From Castanea sativa (lineage: Eukaryota; Streptophyta; Magnoliopsida; Fagales; Fagaceae), in contig NC_134014.1 in assembly GCF_040712315.1 (NCBI RefSeq), forward strand, positions 39,607,634-39,671,633: a stretch of 64,000 nt of DNA, read 5' to 3'. Positions 44,344-56,850 of the stretch are shown piece by piece. A program made the translations under genes and the position numbers. How positions within the stretch are numbered: position 1 is the stretch's first letter; every line of letters starts with the position of its first letter. Under the pieces are notes generated by a model. That model searched no databases and was not told the DNA's origin. It worked only from the letters and a program-made list of their open reading frames with translations.

Positions 44344-45365
44344 TGTTAGGACATATGTGTTTCACATGTTAGGAACATATGTCATTATTTTATGTAATTG
44401 GCTAATCCTTTGACAAAACGCATTTTACTTGTAATTGGGTAGATCTAGGATGTGTTTAATACTTCAAGAAACCTTGTTTCAAGACAAAGTATTAAAACCA
44501 TACAAGTCTGTCCAAAATTCAAGTGTGAAAAGTGTTGTTCATTAAAACTTGACAGCTAGCTTGACAACTAGCATCTATCGAGACTTGAAGAGCTGCTCTA
44601 GCCCATGGCTTGATAGCAGCTCGACAAATAGGGTATCTGTCAAGATTTATGAAACTCGAATTTTCGAGTCTGTTTTTCATCCAATCCGTGATTGTATGTT
44701 TGGACTTTCTTTTCTGACAACCCTAGACATATAAAATGATTATTTTAAGGGCCGTAAAAGGTGACACAAGTAGCACAAGTGTTGAGCAATTTGTTCAAGC
44801 AAATTGTGACTAGAGACCTAGTTTTTCCCTAGTTCATCTTTCTTGTGAATAAGCTGCTGTGTTTGTACACCGTAAGGTTTTGTGACCAAGGAGCTTCTCG
44901 ATCTTCGCCATGTGATGAATTGAAGAACTTTGCAGCCAACAATCCTTCTCTAGTTGGTGATTGAAGTTGTGTACTAGGATTCGAGCAATTGGTTAATCAT
45001 GTACTGGAATCCGTGCATTGAAAAGGAGAGATTGTCACTACTGAACAAGTCCAATTGGGTATTGGGGTAAGGGTTCAACTGTAGATTGGTATAAAGTACT
45101 AAGATTCCTTTACTTGTAACCGCTTGTTTTGATATAGTGGATTCTCGGGAGTGGTGACCTTAAAATCACCCAATGGGGTTTTTGCCGTATAGGTTTTTCC
45201 CATTAATAAACAAATCACCGTGTCAATTTAGTTTCTGCTGTACTTTAGTTTATTAGTGATTTGTTTGTGCTATTATGCGTTTGCATGTTAATTTGATTAA
45301 TTAATAAACTTGACTAATTAATCAATTAATTCATCACAATGGGTCAGTACGTTTTTGGCCTATAA
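44344..45365 (+). repeat. 5' LTR of the nested Copia element
   Basis: Starts TGTTAGGACATATGTG and ends GGCCTATAA (the 3' copy ends GGCCTATCA). TATA-like CATATAAAATG at about 44727-44737. Upstream of it, 44545-44665 holds words such as CTTGACA, TATCGAG and CTCGACA. Confidence 0.92.
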
Positions 45366-45367
45366 AG

Positions 45368-45379
45368 TAGTATTAGAGC
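45368..45379 (+). promoter_or_regulatory. Primer binding site of the nested Copia element
   Basis: TAGTATTAGAGC two bases after the LTR, a degenerate tRNA-iMet-type site. Confidence 0.75.
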
Positions 45380-45389
45380 ATAGCACTAA

Positions 45390-46482
45390 AGGCCAAGAGC
45401 AGTGACACTGATGAGTCTTCCGATGATGAAGATTCTAAAATGAAGTCCTACATCACCCAGTAGTTCATGAAGAATGTCAATGCAAAGGGCTTCGACAAGG
45501 ACCGTAGGCAATCCAGTTCTTATAAGTTCAAGAGCCAGGACAAAGGAAAGAAGGATGCAAGGGATGGTGGTCAGTACACTATTCCCTCAGGACGTAAGTG
45601 CTTTAGGTGTCAAGGCTTCGGACACATGAAATAGGAATGCCCTGCTTATCTCAAGTCTATTGGGAAAAGCAAGGCACTTGCTGCTACATTAAGCGACATC
45701 GAACCTAAGAATAATTTCGAAAATGAGGATGACGGAATCCTGAATGCCTTTACCGCCACTGTCAATCCTACTGAAGGTATTGTAGAAGATGTGGAAGAAG
45801 AAGAAAACTTGGTGGAGTCAAAATTTGAGAAGATGGATAAGCAAAATGACATCCACATAACCTATGCAAAGTTGTATAAGGTATCATAAAAGTATGAGAA
45901 ATTGAATAGGTTGACCACCAAGAAGCTTTGTGATGTGGAGCTTAAGCGTGAAGAGCTTTCCGCAAAATTGGATGAAACCAATCAGACTATTGGAGCACTG
46001 AGGTTTGAGAACAACTTCCTGGCTGAGAAGACCAAGAAGCTTGAGGCAGAACTGTTTCAAGTCAGAGCTCAGTTGGAAAGGACTTTAAGCGCTAAGCTCG
46101 ATAAGATGCTCAGTCTTCAGAAATCTGCTTGTGATCAAACCAGTTTAGGGTATGATTTCTCTACTTCCAATATTGCTTCTACTAGTACTACTATTTTTGT
46201 TCCTCCTAGTAATAATGTTGAAATTGAGAACACTAATGTCAAAACTGATTTAGCTAGTGAGAACATAGACAAGGATAAATCCATCTTAGGAGCACCCCCT
46301 AAGCAGGATAAGAAAGAAGCTAAAAATCCTAAGGCTAAGAAGGCTAACTCTCAAAAGCCTAAACAGAAGAAGCAGCATCTCTGTCATCACTGTGGAGCAG
46401 CCGGTCATACTCGACCTAATTGCTATAAGTGGTTAGCCACTCAACAGAGCAACGGCATGATCGCATTGGGAAACCAGAATTA
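45390..46482 (+). pseudogene. Gag (C-terminal part) of the nested Copia element
   Basis: Coding sequence starts almost at the primer site with SSDTDESSDDEDSKMKSY, so the N-terminal gag is missing. It continues with a first zinc knuckle (CFRCQGFGHMK, stop, ECPAYLKS), an acidic stretch, a long coiled coil (45902 onward, KREELSAKLDETNQTIGALR), a Lys-rich linker and a second knuckle CHHCGAAGHTRPNCYKW, ending LGNQN. Stops in the first knuckle and near 45888 break it. The two-knuckle layout equals that of the outer element. Confidence 0.8.
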
Positions 46483-48594
46483 GTTTCCATCCTTTCTTGC
46501 ACCTCTTGGAGATCTTCTCAAAGCCCTCATATTTCTTTCAAACTTGAACGAGTTCAATTCTTCCCCCTCACCACCGATTCAAGGCTTTGCTCAAAGGAAA
46601 GGCTTTTCCAAGGTGTGGAAAGAAAATGACTCCAAGTGATTTAATCAGTTCTTCTCCCTCCCTATCTATTTTTTATTGCATTACCTGTGTGTTTTTGCTT
46701 TCTTGTTTTGAGTCAGTCTAGTTTTATGCATTGCTTTGCTTTGTTTATCATGTTTTTGTTGTTATTTTCAATTTGTTTTATTTTATTTTTTTCATAAAAA
46801 TAAAAAATTTGAAAAATTTGAAAAATACAAAAACAGTGTGTGTTTGTGTACATTGGTGCTTGTGCACCTTGGATGGCCATTAAAACAAAGTTTTCTAAAC
46901 TTTGTATCTCTCGCAACTTAGATAAGCATCTCTATGCTCAACTAAGCAAGTGAGTTTTGTGACTCTTTGTTTGTGATGAGTAAGGTTAAGTAATCTCTTG
47001 TACTTAACACGCGTATCACTTTTTTTGACGGGAAGGACTAGAAAATCCTAAGAGAAAGGCATAAATAGTCATCTCACCACTGTTGCCCGCCAATCATGAA
47101 ATGACATCTGTATGCTTCAGCATAGTAAAAGTGCAATGTCTATGACATCGGTATGCTTCAGCATAGTAAAAGTGCAATGTCAAAAAGCTTAACATAATTG
47201 GGTATTTCTTTCCTCTCTTTTATATGCCCATGCGTGGTTTGCTTAAGAGAAAAATATGCAAAGAAAAATAAAAAGCAAAAAGATTAAAAGGCTTTAAATA
47301 TGATTGCAAGCGTGTATTCTAGGAGATGTGGGAGTTATAGGATGTACCTCGAAGGTGATAGTCCCCATCAAGCAGTTATGATCGTGTGTAAGTTAAATTG
47401 ATTTACTCATATCTCAAATCGTCATAACATAGAGATATTTATGCAATCTTACGATATTTTTCATACACAACACGCAATATTCTTTGCTACTCTTGATACA
47501 TATGCAGGTACAATGTGATTTGGTCATCACAAGGTTTACATGTGTTAATGTATACTCACTAAACTGTCTTAACTTGTTTTTGAAATATAAAATTGGTTAG
47601 ACTTGTTTTGTGTGTGTGTTTATTTTGGGATCTATGTGCTTAGTGTTTTTGTTGAGAGATGATTTTGAGAGCTTAAAATGTTGATTGGATCATTGGTTGA
47701 GTTGCTTGTTTGATTCCATTCATGTCTGTGTTTTTCCCTTCTTTGAAAAACTGTTTTTAAGCAATCTCGACAACTCCTCGACACCTCTCAACACCTGGCT
47801 TATCTATCGAGCCCTTTAGTTGCTTTTATCACAATCTCGACACCTCTCGATAGCTATGTGGATCGATCGAGAATTCTTCTGTCCCCTTGATAGCTCCTTG
47901 ACAGATCCTCGATCCATCGAGCTTCTTTGTGAAGAATTCCTTTGTTTGATCCTCGATAGATCCTCGATAGCTGGCTCGACAGCTTGAAGACGCGTTTTAA
48001 AGCTCGACAGCTCCTCGATACATCTCGATCGATCGAGCTTTATGAGGTTTCTATATATATGCTTGTCGCGATTTCTGATCTCATTTCTTCGATCTCTCTT
48101 GACAATTTCTCATCTCTCTCACTCCCAAACACTCCCAACTCAACCACTTCATCTTCCCTACTCTTTCTTTGATCATTTGCTTGCCTTTTCATAGGTATTA
48201 TCTCTTTTCTTGTCTTTCTTCTTACATGTTCATGCATTCTGACCTAGATTTTGGGATTTTTTTTTTTAATTTGGGGTTTCTCGAAATTGATAAAGTTTTG
48301 GTGGAATTTTTGGGTTGGGTTTATGATAATGTGATCTTAACACTTCATGCCTTGCATCTCATGTGCATTATAACTATATTTTCATGCATTTAGATGTGTG
48401 TTATATGTGTTATCTGATTGTTTGCTAGTAGGATTGGATTGCCCATGATGCAATTACTTTGCATGTCACATGTTCATGCATTCCCATACATACGTCCTTT
48501 CTTTTCAATATATTTTGATATATTTGAAATGCTTAAGACTTTTCTGATTGTCTCTTTCTCCCTCTCTCTCTTCTGTTTACATTAGTTTGTTTCT
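46483..48594 (+). other. Non-coding spacer of the nested Copia element with internal promoter-like region
   Basis: No pol coding sequence. A 44-bp duplication (TATGCTTCAGCATAGTAAAA in both) lies at 47101-47182. From 47765 to 48040 many self-complementary words occur (CTCGACA, CTCGATAG, GATCGATCGAG). They are followed at once by TCTATATATATGC (48049-48061) and a CT-rich leader. A possible donor is in CATAG then GTATT near 48193. This looks like a promoter and spliced leader for the env-like ORF. Confidence 0.55.
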
Positions 48595-49726
48595 ATGGCA
48601 CCTAAACGTAAATCTATTCCGTCCCGAAACCCTCTACATTTTGGGGCATCTTCCTCTTCTGATCCTACTCCCTTTCACATCTGGTTCCGTGATGAAAAGG
48701 CCAAATCGAACTTCTTTAAGAACTTTTCCCAACGAAGCATTCATTCGGAACGCCAAGTCATTCTATCAGACTTCTCTGACACTGACCTTCCCACTGTCAT
48801 CCATAGTAGGGAATGGGAGTCACTATGTGACGTCCCGGTCACATCCATCCGTGCTGATCCAGGAGTTCTACTCCAACATGCATGGATTCGATTATTCAGT
48901 ACCTCAGTTTTCTACTCGCATTTGAGGTACGCGCATCGTGGTCACTCCAGCTCTTCTAGCCGACGTGCTCCATGTCCCTAGGGTAGCGCATCCTGACTAC
49001 CCTGGTTGTGAGCGTCTTAAGGTTGTGTCTAAAGACGAGCTTATGTCTGCTTTTTGTGAGCGCCCTTCTGATTGGGGTGAGCGTCAATTCACATATTGTT
49101 CGACCTTTGCTAAAGGTCCGCGTTTTCTTAACATGGTCATGACTTTTGTGTTACATCCCTTATCTCATTATAACTTTATTACAGAGCCCCATGCTCAGTT
49201 TTTGCTTTCCCTTCTTGAGCATCTTAGTATAGATTTTTCCTCTTATTTTATTCATTCTATCATAGATGTGTATAGAGATACGGCGACCTGTGACAAGCTC
49301 ATCTTCCCTTCTGCCATCACGAGGATCTTACGCCATTTTTCTATTCCCTTTCTCATGTCCGACCACTTTTCTACTATGGGTGCTATAGATGCCGCTACCG
49401 TTAAATAGAGCAAGGCACAGTTTCAATCGAGGAGGTCCAGGTTAGTAGCTCCTCCTACTCCTTTAGCTTTATCCACATCCGCTCCCTCTCCTTCTACGAA
49501 TGGTGTGACTCTCGAGGACATCATGGCCCAGCTTTAGCGCATGGATGCTCACCTCGACACTCTCAGTGATAAGTTGTGTCAGGTGAACACCCGTGTTGGT
49601 CGTATTGCATAACGGCAAGAGGTCATAGGTGGCTTCGTGGCTTCTCCTCCACCTACTCTTGAGGCTTTTAAGGATGAGGATGATGGTGATACTAGCTCTT
49701 CCAGTGCTGACGAGATGACTACTTGA
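48595..49726 (+). pseudogene. Env-like / plant transposon-type ORF of the nested Copia element
   Basis: Starts MAPKRKSIPSRNPLHFGASS. The frame shifts near 48840 to one continuing VLIQEFYSNMHGFDYSVPQF, then LHVPRVAHPDYPGCERLKVV, GPRFLNMVMTFVLHPLSHYN and DKLIFPSAITRILRHFSI. A Ser/Pro-rich region and an acidic Ser tail ending SADEMTT follow. Stops at about 48927, 49406, 49535 and 49610 break it. It matches the third ORF type of SIRE-like elements. It is followed directly by the polypurine tract. Confidence 0.7.
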
Positions 49727-50283
49727 CACTCTTACCCTTTGTCACTCGTGACAAAAAGGGGGAGTAATTTTTGTTATGAGAGTAGTCATAGTTAGGGGGA
49801 GAGTTAGTATAGGAGATTTTTGTTAGGAAGAGTGTTGATATTGAGGGCTATAGTAAGGATACTTGTATCTTTTCTTTTCTCTCTATCTTTAGATACATTA
49901 TCTCTTGTACATGGGTCTTGTGACCATTTTGACATACATTGTACTTATATTCTTTATATGTTGATGTATGTATGTTTTTCATCTACTCTTACATGTGCAG
50001 TTTCTTTTCTATCTTTATGCACCTGCTTCTTATATATTGTATGCAATCTTTTATTTCTATTTAACACAAAGATGCCTTGATGAGTTTTGTTTAAATGTTT
50101 CAAAAATGTAGGTTGTCAAAGTCTACTTGCCATGAACTCTCTTCTTGCAAAGTTTTTCAAGAGTTTGTATTAGGATAGATTTTATTGTACGTAACAATTG
50201 AATATGAGTTGAGTGATTTATGACTTCTCCTATATGTTCATTTATTTGTTGTGATTTTGTCACGAATTGCCAAAAGGGAAGAT
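49727..50283 (+). other. 3' untranslated region with polypurine tracts, nested Copia element
   Basis: Non-coding. Two purine tracts (AAAAAGGGGGAG near 49755 and AGGGGGAGAG near 49793) precede the 3' LTR, and GCCAAAAGGGAAGATTG abuts it (about 50268-50284), the likely functional plus-strand primer. Confidence 0.6.
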
Positions 50284-51292
50284 TGTTAGGACATATGTGT
50301 TTCACATGTTAGAAACATATGTCACTATTGTATGTAATTGGCTAATCCTTTGACAAAACGCACTTTACTTGTAATTGGGTAGATCTAGGATGTGTTTAAT
50401 ACTTCAAAAAACCTTGTTTCAAGACCAAGTGTTAAACCTATGCAAGTCTGTCCAAGATTCAAGTATGAAAAGTGCTATTCATTAAAGTTCGACAGCTAGC
50501 ATCTATCGAGACTTGAAGAGCTGTTCTAGCTTGTGGCTCGACAGCAGCTCGACATATAGGGTATCTATCGAGATTTATGAAACTCAGATTTTTGAGTCTC
50601 TTTTTCATCCAATCCGTGATTGTATGTTTGGGTTTTCTTTTCTCACAACCCTAGACATATAAAAGGATTATTTTAAGGGCTGAAAAATGTGACACAACTT
50701 GCACAAGTGTTGAGCAAAGTTTGTTCAAGTAAATTGTGACCAGAGACCTAGTTTTACCCCAGTTCATCTTTCTTGTAAAGAAGCTGCTGTGTTTGTACAC
50801 TGTAGAGTTTTGTGACCAAGGAGCTTCTCGATCTTCATGTGATGAACTAAAGAACTTTGCAGCCAACAATCCTTCTCTAGTTGGTGATTGAAGTCGCGTA
50901 CTAGGATCCACGCAATGGTTAGTCACGTACTGGAAGCTGTGCATTGAAAAGGAGAGATTGTCACTATAGAACAAGTTCAATTGGGTATTGGGGTAAGGGT
51001 TCAATTGTAGGTTGGTATAAGGTACTGAGATTCCTTTACTTGTAACCGCTTGTTTTGATAACAGTGGATTCTCGAGAGTAGTGACCTTAAAATCACCCAG
51101 TGGGTTTTTTGCTATATAAGTTTTTCCCATTCATAAACAAATCACCGTGTCAATTTATTTTCCACTGCACTTTAGTATATTGGTGATTTGTTTGTGCTAC
51201 CACGCGTTTGCATGTTAACTTGATTAATTAATAAACTTGGCTGATTAATCAATTAATTCATCATAAGAGGTCAATATGTTTTTGGCCTATCA
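50284..51292 (+). repeat. 3' LTR of the nested Copia element
   Basis: 1009 bp, TGTTAGGACATATGTG to GGCCTATCA, followed by TAATG. Word cluster CTCGACAGC / TATCGAG at 50488-50580 and a TATA-like CATATAAAAGG near 50656. Confidence 0.92.
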
Positions 51293-51297
51293 TAATG

Positions 51298-52313
51298 CTT
51301 GTTTAGACCCCCAATTTTAAATTACGGCTTAATTACTTTTACTCTAACTTATCTAAATACGAAACAAGAGTAAATGAAGTGCAAGAAACCGAAACTACTC
51401 TAGTGCATAAACATGAACAATAAACAATAAATGTAAAGCACAAAGAGTAAGGGAAGAGAGATGCAAACACAAGATAACATCAAGACGTGTTATCAAAAAA
51501 GAAACCAAAGAACTAGGCGAAAAACCTCTCCACGACCTTCCAAGTCGAAATCGATCCACTAGTGAATAAAGTTGGAGTACACGAATAACAAAAGACCCTC
51601 CAAGCCTTGTCTATCCCATGTACTTGAGCCCTCGAAGCTCCTACTAGCAACGGACTTCTCGGAGTCTTGTCTTCACTAGCTTTCCAGATCCCGCAATTTA
51701 GCCTGATTGCATCTGCCACTAAATGGCTCATTCCAATACTTCCCAAATGCACCAAAACTTGACTCAACATTTAGATTGGGTGTGGTAAGTGTTTGGACTA
51801 AGAACCTCTCAAGGATGTAGAGATGGAGAGGCAGGACTAGAGGAAAATTAAGAGGAAATGGGTAGATTATTGTGGGAATAACAATCTCTAACTCTCAAGT
51901 GTTTTTGCTAGGGTTTTCTCTCTGAAAAGCACCCCTTACATTTCCTAGGTAATGAGGGTATATATAGCGTGAGTAAAGAATTTGGTAAAACACTTTTTTT
52001 TTCCAAACAGAGAGTTTTGTGGGTACCTCGCGAGATGGCCTTTCTCATGAAGTACTCGTGAATTTGACAGCCTGGCATGACTCTTCAGCTTCTAGTCATG
52101 TGCTTCACACGTGGACTTTCGTGGGTTACTCTTCTCGTGAGCTAGTCGCAAACTCCACTGATTCTTATTTGAAACTTGATTCTTCACCAATCTCTCACAC
52201 TCATCCCTTACAATTAAACCCACATAAATACAGGGAAATGATTAAAGAAATTACAATCAAATTTGACATAGAATTAAAGCCAACAAAGGCTAGTTAGAAA
52301 TCACAATTTTACA
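51298..52313 (-). repeat. Outer Copia 5' LTR, outer piece
   Basis: Continues the LTR interrupted at 44343 and ends TTTTACA. It aligns with 39613-40621. The minus-strand TATA-like box is at about 51959-51967 (TATATATAG), and the CTCGCGA / ACTCGTGA words lie at 52026-52150. Confidence 0.85.
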
Positions 52314-52381
52314 ACTTAAAATATAAGTTTAAATTAAAAAAGTATGACCATTGGGGAAGATAATAAAAAAATTGATGAAGA

Positions 52382-52520
52382 ATGAATATTTTATTGAAAT
52401 ATCTTGTAAAATATATAAACTGATGTAGATGTTTTGGAAAAGTGATTGTGTAAAATAGAAAAAGTAGATTTTTATGCTAAAATGGATGGAATATTTTACA
52501 CGGACTAATGCGGTTGCTCT
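52382..52520 (-). mobile_element. Truncated MITE related to 52764-53166
   Basis: Its reverse complement starts AAGAGCAACCGCATTAGTCC and matches the left half of the element at 52764, including the CAATAAAATATTCATTC words. The other end is missing. Confidence 0.6.
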
Positions 52521-52763
52521 TAGCCCCCTAAAATAGCCTATGATCCAATTTTTATCGATTACATAAAGGAACATAAGCATTATTTCATAAACAATTTAAC
52601 TAGCACTGTTGCAAATCCTCATGCTAAGAATGGTACAGAGCATGAAAAAAAAAATTCAAAAGTGAACTTCTAATCAATCTAAAGAAGTGATTGGGTCTGG
52701 CATTATCTCCCTCTCTTTTTCTTACGCCTCATCCTAAAGGATAGTGTACTGACCCAAGACTCA

Positions 52764-53166
52764 GAGCAACCGCATCAGTTCATGCAAACTTTCCATCTAT
52801 TTTGCACACACAAAAAAAAAAACTACTTTTTTTTTTATTTTACACACCAATTTTTACAAAACACTCACATCTGTCTATTTATTCTACACATCTATTCAAT
52901 AAAATATTCATTTTTTTACAATTTTTATTATTTGTTCACTCACTACCCCTCTCTCTCACACACCCAACACTACCAAAAAATACTAAAATATTAAATGCAC
53001 AAGTTATAGTAACCGTGCATATATGCACGGTTACTGTAGCTTTTGTGAATTTATGCACCATTTTACACCCACTAATGTGGGGTTTATTTTTTTTTTTGCT
53101 CAATATATGTAAAATAGACTACTTTTTGTATCTTGCAAGATTATGCATGATCTGATGCGGTTGCTT
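52764..53166. mobile_element. MITE with AGAGCAACCGCATCAG-type inverted termini
   Basis: Left end AGAGCAACCGCATCAG and right end CTGATGCGGTTGCTTT are complementary over about 15 bp. The interior is non-coding and low-complexity. A 9-bp target duplication was not evident. Probably a Mutator-like MITE. Confidence 0.65.
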
Positions 53167-54463
53167 TAGACAGGAACTTAACCGTAAGGACAAGGATAAA
53201 GAGACCAATTTTAAAGTTCTGCTAAGATGTAGGTTATTATTTATTTATTCAATGACAGTGTCTTTCAATTCTTTATTGGTTTCTCTGTTTGTGAATTGAT
53301 TCTTGATAGAATCAAATTTTGGATGTTAGGGTTCAATGTCGATTTTCAAGTACCTTAACGATGATTAATGTTTGCTAATCTTAGAGTATCTTCATTTCAT
53401 CAATGATTATTTTATATATGTTAGCTTCAAAAAAATTAATTTGGGAATTTTATGTTCTGTTGGATTTGAAATGGGAAAGACCCAAAAAGAAACGGGTTAC
53501 TTCTTTAGTGCAAGCATATGTGTAATTTTTCAATAATAAAAAAGTTGTCAAGTTATTTAAAAATGAGTTGTTCACCATCAGGAATGGTTAGTCCAGTGAT
53601 TATGAGCTCACTTCTAAGGGTTAGTCCAGACTTAGCAAGTAGAGTGTCACTATATTCACGTGGTACTAGAATTTTTGGTTAAAAATTGTCATGTCATTAC
53701 TAGTAGTGTTGATTAGAAAATTTTACTGTAGAAACCTAACAATTTATTTTGATAAAGATGAAACTACATACGATGCATAACTCGTGCGTGCTTGACAGGG
53801 CTTAGTTGTAGTCTTGCAGAAAGTAACTATGGGCCTATGGCTGTAATTGAGTATTGCAAAAATATCATCTTTATGGTCTGTTTGGATTGAGGGAGAAGGA
53901 GGGAGAGTAGAGTAGATTTAGCATAAAATTAACTTATTTTTAGCCAACTATACTTTAGTCCCCTCCACTCATCCTCCTTCCCCCCTCCATCCAAACAAGC
54001 CATTAATTTCAACTAACCATTTCTCTAAAAATAAAAAATAAATTCAACTCTATCCACATACTTTCCATTTTATCATTACACTCAAAAGAGATAGATATCT
54101 ACTACACAGCACATGGTCAAGGTCTTCATCAAATGCTTAATATTTTCTTTTGTATCTTACTTGGAATTCACGAAATTAAAAATCCCTCCATCTATCCCTC
54201 AATTGTTTATAATTATTGTCTTTATAACATATTCTTCCAATTACATTCTGTTGCAGGAGATTTTCGTGGTATTGACTTTGTCTAGATGCAATTAATAAGT
54301 GAAAAATATGATTACCGGAACCAGTGAAAATGAGTTTTTAGTCTTTAGATTGAGTAACGACCCGGAGTCTTCGTCAACAGATGCATTCAAAATCAGGGAA
54401 GTTATTGGAGATGATTTGATAATGTGTAGACATGACAATTGTGTACAAAATAAGTTGATTCAA

Positions 54464-54524
<61 letters not shown>

Positions 54525-54584
54525 GACCTAACATTACTAGATCTAGAAAAAAGAGCATTGCAATTAAGGGTGTATAACCTATAT
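53167..54584. other. Intergenic DNA with a foldback MITE and a (GA)n run
   Basis: 53875-54003 starts GGTCTGTTTGGATTGAGGGA and ends CCTCCATCCAAACAAGCC, which are complementary with mismatches over about 50 bp, so it is a foldback MITE. 54477-54522 is a (GA)n microsatellite. No gene was seen. Confidence 0.55.
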
Positions 54585-55731
54585 TCTATATATATCTAAA
54601 ATGTATAGTATTTATTGTTGTTACACTCCAATTAAATCACATCAGCGTTCACGCCATTATCTTTTTTCTTTTCAATTTTCGTATAATTATTTTTAACATT
54701 CCTATTTAATTTTTACACTTCTCTAACTTTTCTCCCTCCCTCCCTTACCTTTTCATTTCTCCACTACTTCTCCAACCTTTCTCCCTCCCTTATCTTTTCA
54801 TCTCCCCACTACTTTCTACATTAATATCATTCTTCCTTTTTTCCTTCATTCATCTTCATTTGTTTTCATCTCTTCTTATTAACAACCTTTTACTAGAAAT
54901 CTGTCATTATCTCGTCCATTCTATGCATAGTTTTCCCTCACAAAGAAAAGGTTTTCTCTCTCTCTCTCTCTCTCTCTCTTGCAATTTTTTGGTGGATTTT
55001 TATTTTTTATTTTTCTTGTATCTCTGCTTTAGGTTGATAATCTTTTATATTCTTTAAAACTCTACTTTAGGCTAATGCGATTTAGTTTAGTTTAGTTTTA
55101 GTTTTTTTTTTTTTTTGTTCTCTTTAATTGTTAAATTTTATCCTATTGCGTTATAAAGAATTAAATATAGCACATATTATTCTATTACATAGCATGATTT
55201 GGATAATTTGGTACTTATTCTATTGCCCAACATGATTTTTTATAGTGCTTAATTTAGATGTTAAATTACCATACTTTTTTGTTTATCTTTTAGTCCTTTG
55301 TGGTGGACAAAGTACTCATAATAGTTGTATTAGAAGTACTCTGTAATGCCATTTATTTAGAGAAAAACAAATGTTAGCCAAACGAAAATAATCAAATGGG
55401 TGACAAATCTATATACATCTAAAAGCTGAAGTATAGTATTTATTATGATTACACTTTAGTTGAGCCACATCAGCGTCCAATCATTATCTTTTTTCTTTTC
55501 AAGTTTCCTATAATTGTTTTAACATTTTAAAAAAAAAAATTACACTTTTCCAACATTTCTCCCTCCTTTACTTTTTCATCTCCCCCGCCTACCCTTTACA
55601 TTGATATCATTCTTTCTTTTTCCCTTCATTTATTTTCCTTTATTTTTGTCTCTTCTTATTCACAACCTCTTACTATAAATCTGTCACTATCTCTTCCATT
55701 CTATGCATAGTTATCCCTCACAAAGAAAATG

Positions 55732-55806
<75 letters not shown>

Positions 55807-55915
55807 TTGGTGAATTTTTATTTATTTTTATTTTTCTTGTATCTCTGTTTTAGGTTGATAATCTTTTATATTCTTTAAAACTCTACTTTAAGTTAATACG
55901 ATTTAGTTTTGTTTT

Positions 55916-55957
<42 letters not shown>

Positions 55958-56850
55958 ATTGTTAAATTTTATCCTATTGAGTTATAAAGAATTAAATATA
56001 GCATATAAAAATATAATATTATTCTATTACATAGCATGATTTGGATAATTTAATATTTATTCTATTACACAACATGATTTTTTATAGTGCTTAATTTAGA
56101 TGTTAAACTATGAGACTTTACTAATTTCTATTTATTTTTTAGTCCTTTTTGGTGAACAAAGTACTCATAATAGTTGTATTAAAAGTACTCTATAATGCCA
56201 TTTATTTACAGAAAATCAAATGCTAGCCAAACGAAAATAATCAGATGGGTGACAAATTTTAGCTTTTGCAATTTTACTTTAATTGTTATTATTATTTTAT
56301 AACAATGCATATATAGAAATTTAATTCTTAGATTTTTTTTATAATTGTTTATTTCATAATATGTTTTGGGTTGATGAAATTACAATTTTTGCAAAGAAAA
56401 TAACCTTAATAGATTATCCACAACAAATTATTTTTCTTAATTGGTTCAATTAATCATTGTTAAGTTTATTAATTTTCTTAATTACATTTTTCAATGTTTT
56501 TGACTGCAAGTAGAAAAAATAAATTTGAGAGTTTTTTTAAAACTAAAAGAATAATTTTCAAATTTTATATACTTTTTAATGATTCACAAAATGTTATAAA
56601 TAATTTTTATTAAAAAATGAATATTTTCATTAACTTGCCTTTTGAATTTTTGAGAAAATTGTATTGTTTTCATTTTGGTATGGCAAAATTTATATTTATA
56701 ATATAATTTATGATTGTTCCTATAATAAATAAAAATATAATTATGAAATACATTATTCTTTATTAAATTAGTTTAAAATGTAAAAAATAATAATAAAAAA
56801 AAACCACCATAAAATTAATTATCATGTGCAACGTGCGGGTTCGTAACTAG
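54585..56850 (+). mobile_element. Helitron-like element with a tandem copy of its 5' part
   Basis: Two direct copies (about 54585-55404 and 55408-56264) share long stretches, including CCACATCAGCGT / CACATCAGCGTT words, ATCTGTCA, and a (CT)n run. The second starts A then TCTATATACATC and continues to GTGCAACGTGCGGGTTCG then CTAG and T (56847-56851), the classic A|TC...CTAG|T termini. No Rep/helicase is encoded, so it is non-autonomous. T-run 55917-55956 and CT-run 55735-55800 are included. Confidence 0.55.

Larger units (their letters stand above)
44339..51297 (+). mobile_element. Nested Copia (SIRE-like) element, gag and env-like only
   Basis: A 6949-bp element inserted into the outer element's LTR, with perfect TAATG duplications (44339-44343 and 51293-51297). 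Order: LTR, primer site, gag without its N-terminal part, non-coding spacer with promoter-like features, env-like ORF, polypurine tracts (AAAAAGGGGGAG near 49755), LTR. No RT, RNase H or integrase is seen. The LTRs differ at several dozen positions. Confidence 0.92.
37801..52313 (-). mobile_element. Outer Copia (SIRE-like) element, minus strand, gag and env-like only
   Basis: Reading on the minus strand: 5' LTR (52313-51298 continued at 44343-44313 after removing a nested insertion), primer site (44310-44299), gag (44244 to about 42333), non-coding spacer (42332-40622), a solo LTR insertion (40621-39583), env-like ORF (39170-37980) and a polypurine tract (reverse of 37906-37918). The 3' LTR is missing: the element is cut near 37800-37850 at a junction with plus-strand Copia DNA. 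No RT, RNase H or integrase coding sequence is visible anywhere in it. Confidence 0.75.

Noticed and set aside
48548..48925. Separate gene overlapping the start of the env-like ORF
   Set aside because: It is the same ORF after a frameshift near 48840; only its last third carries family sequence.
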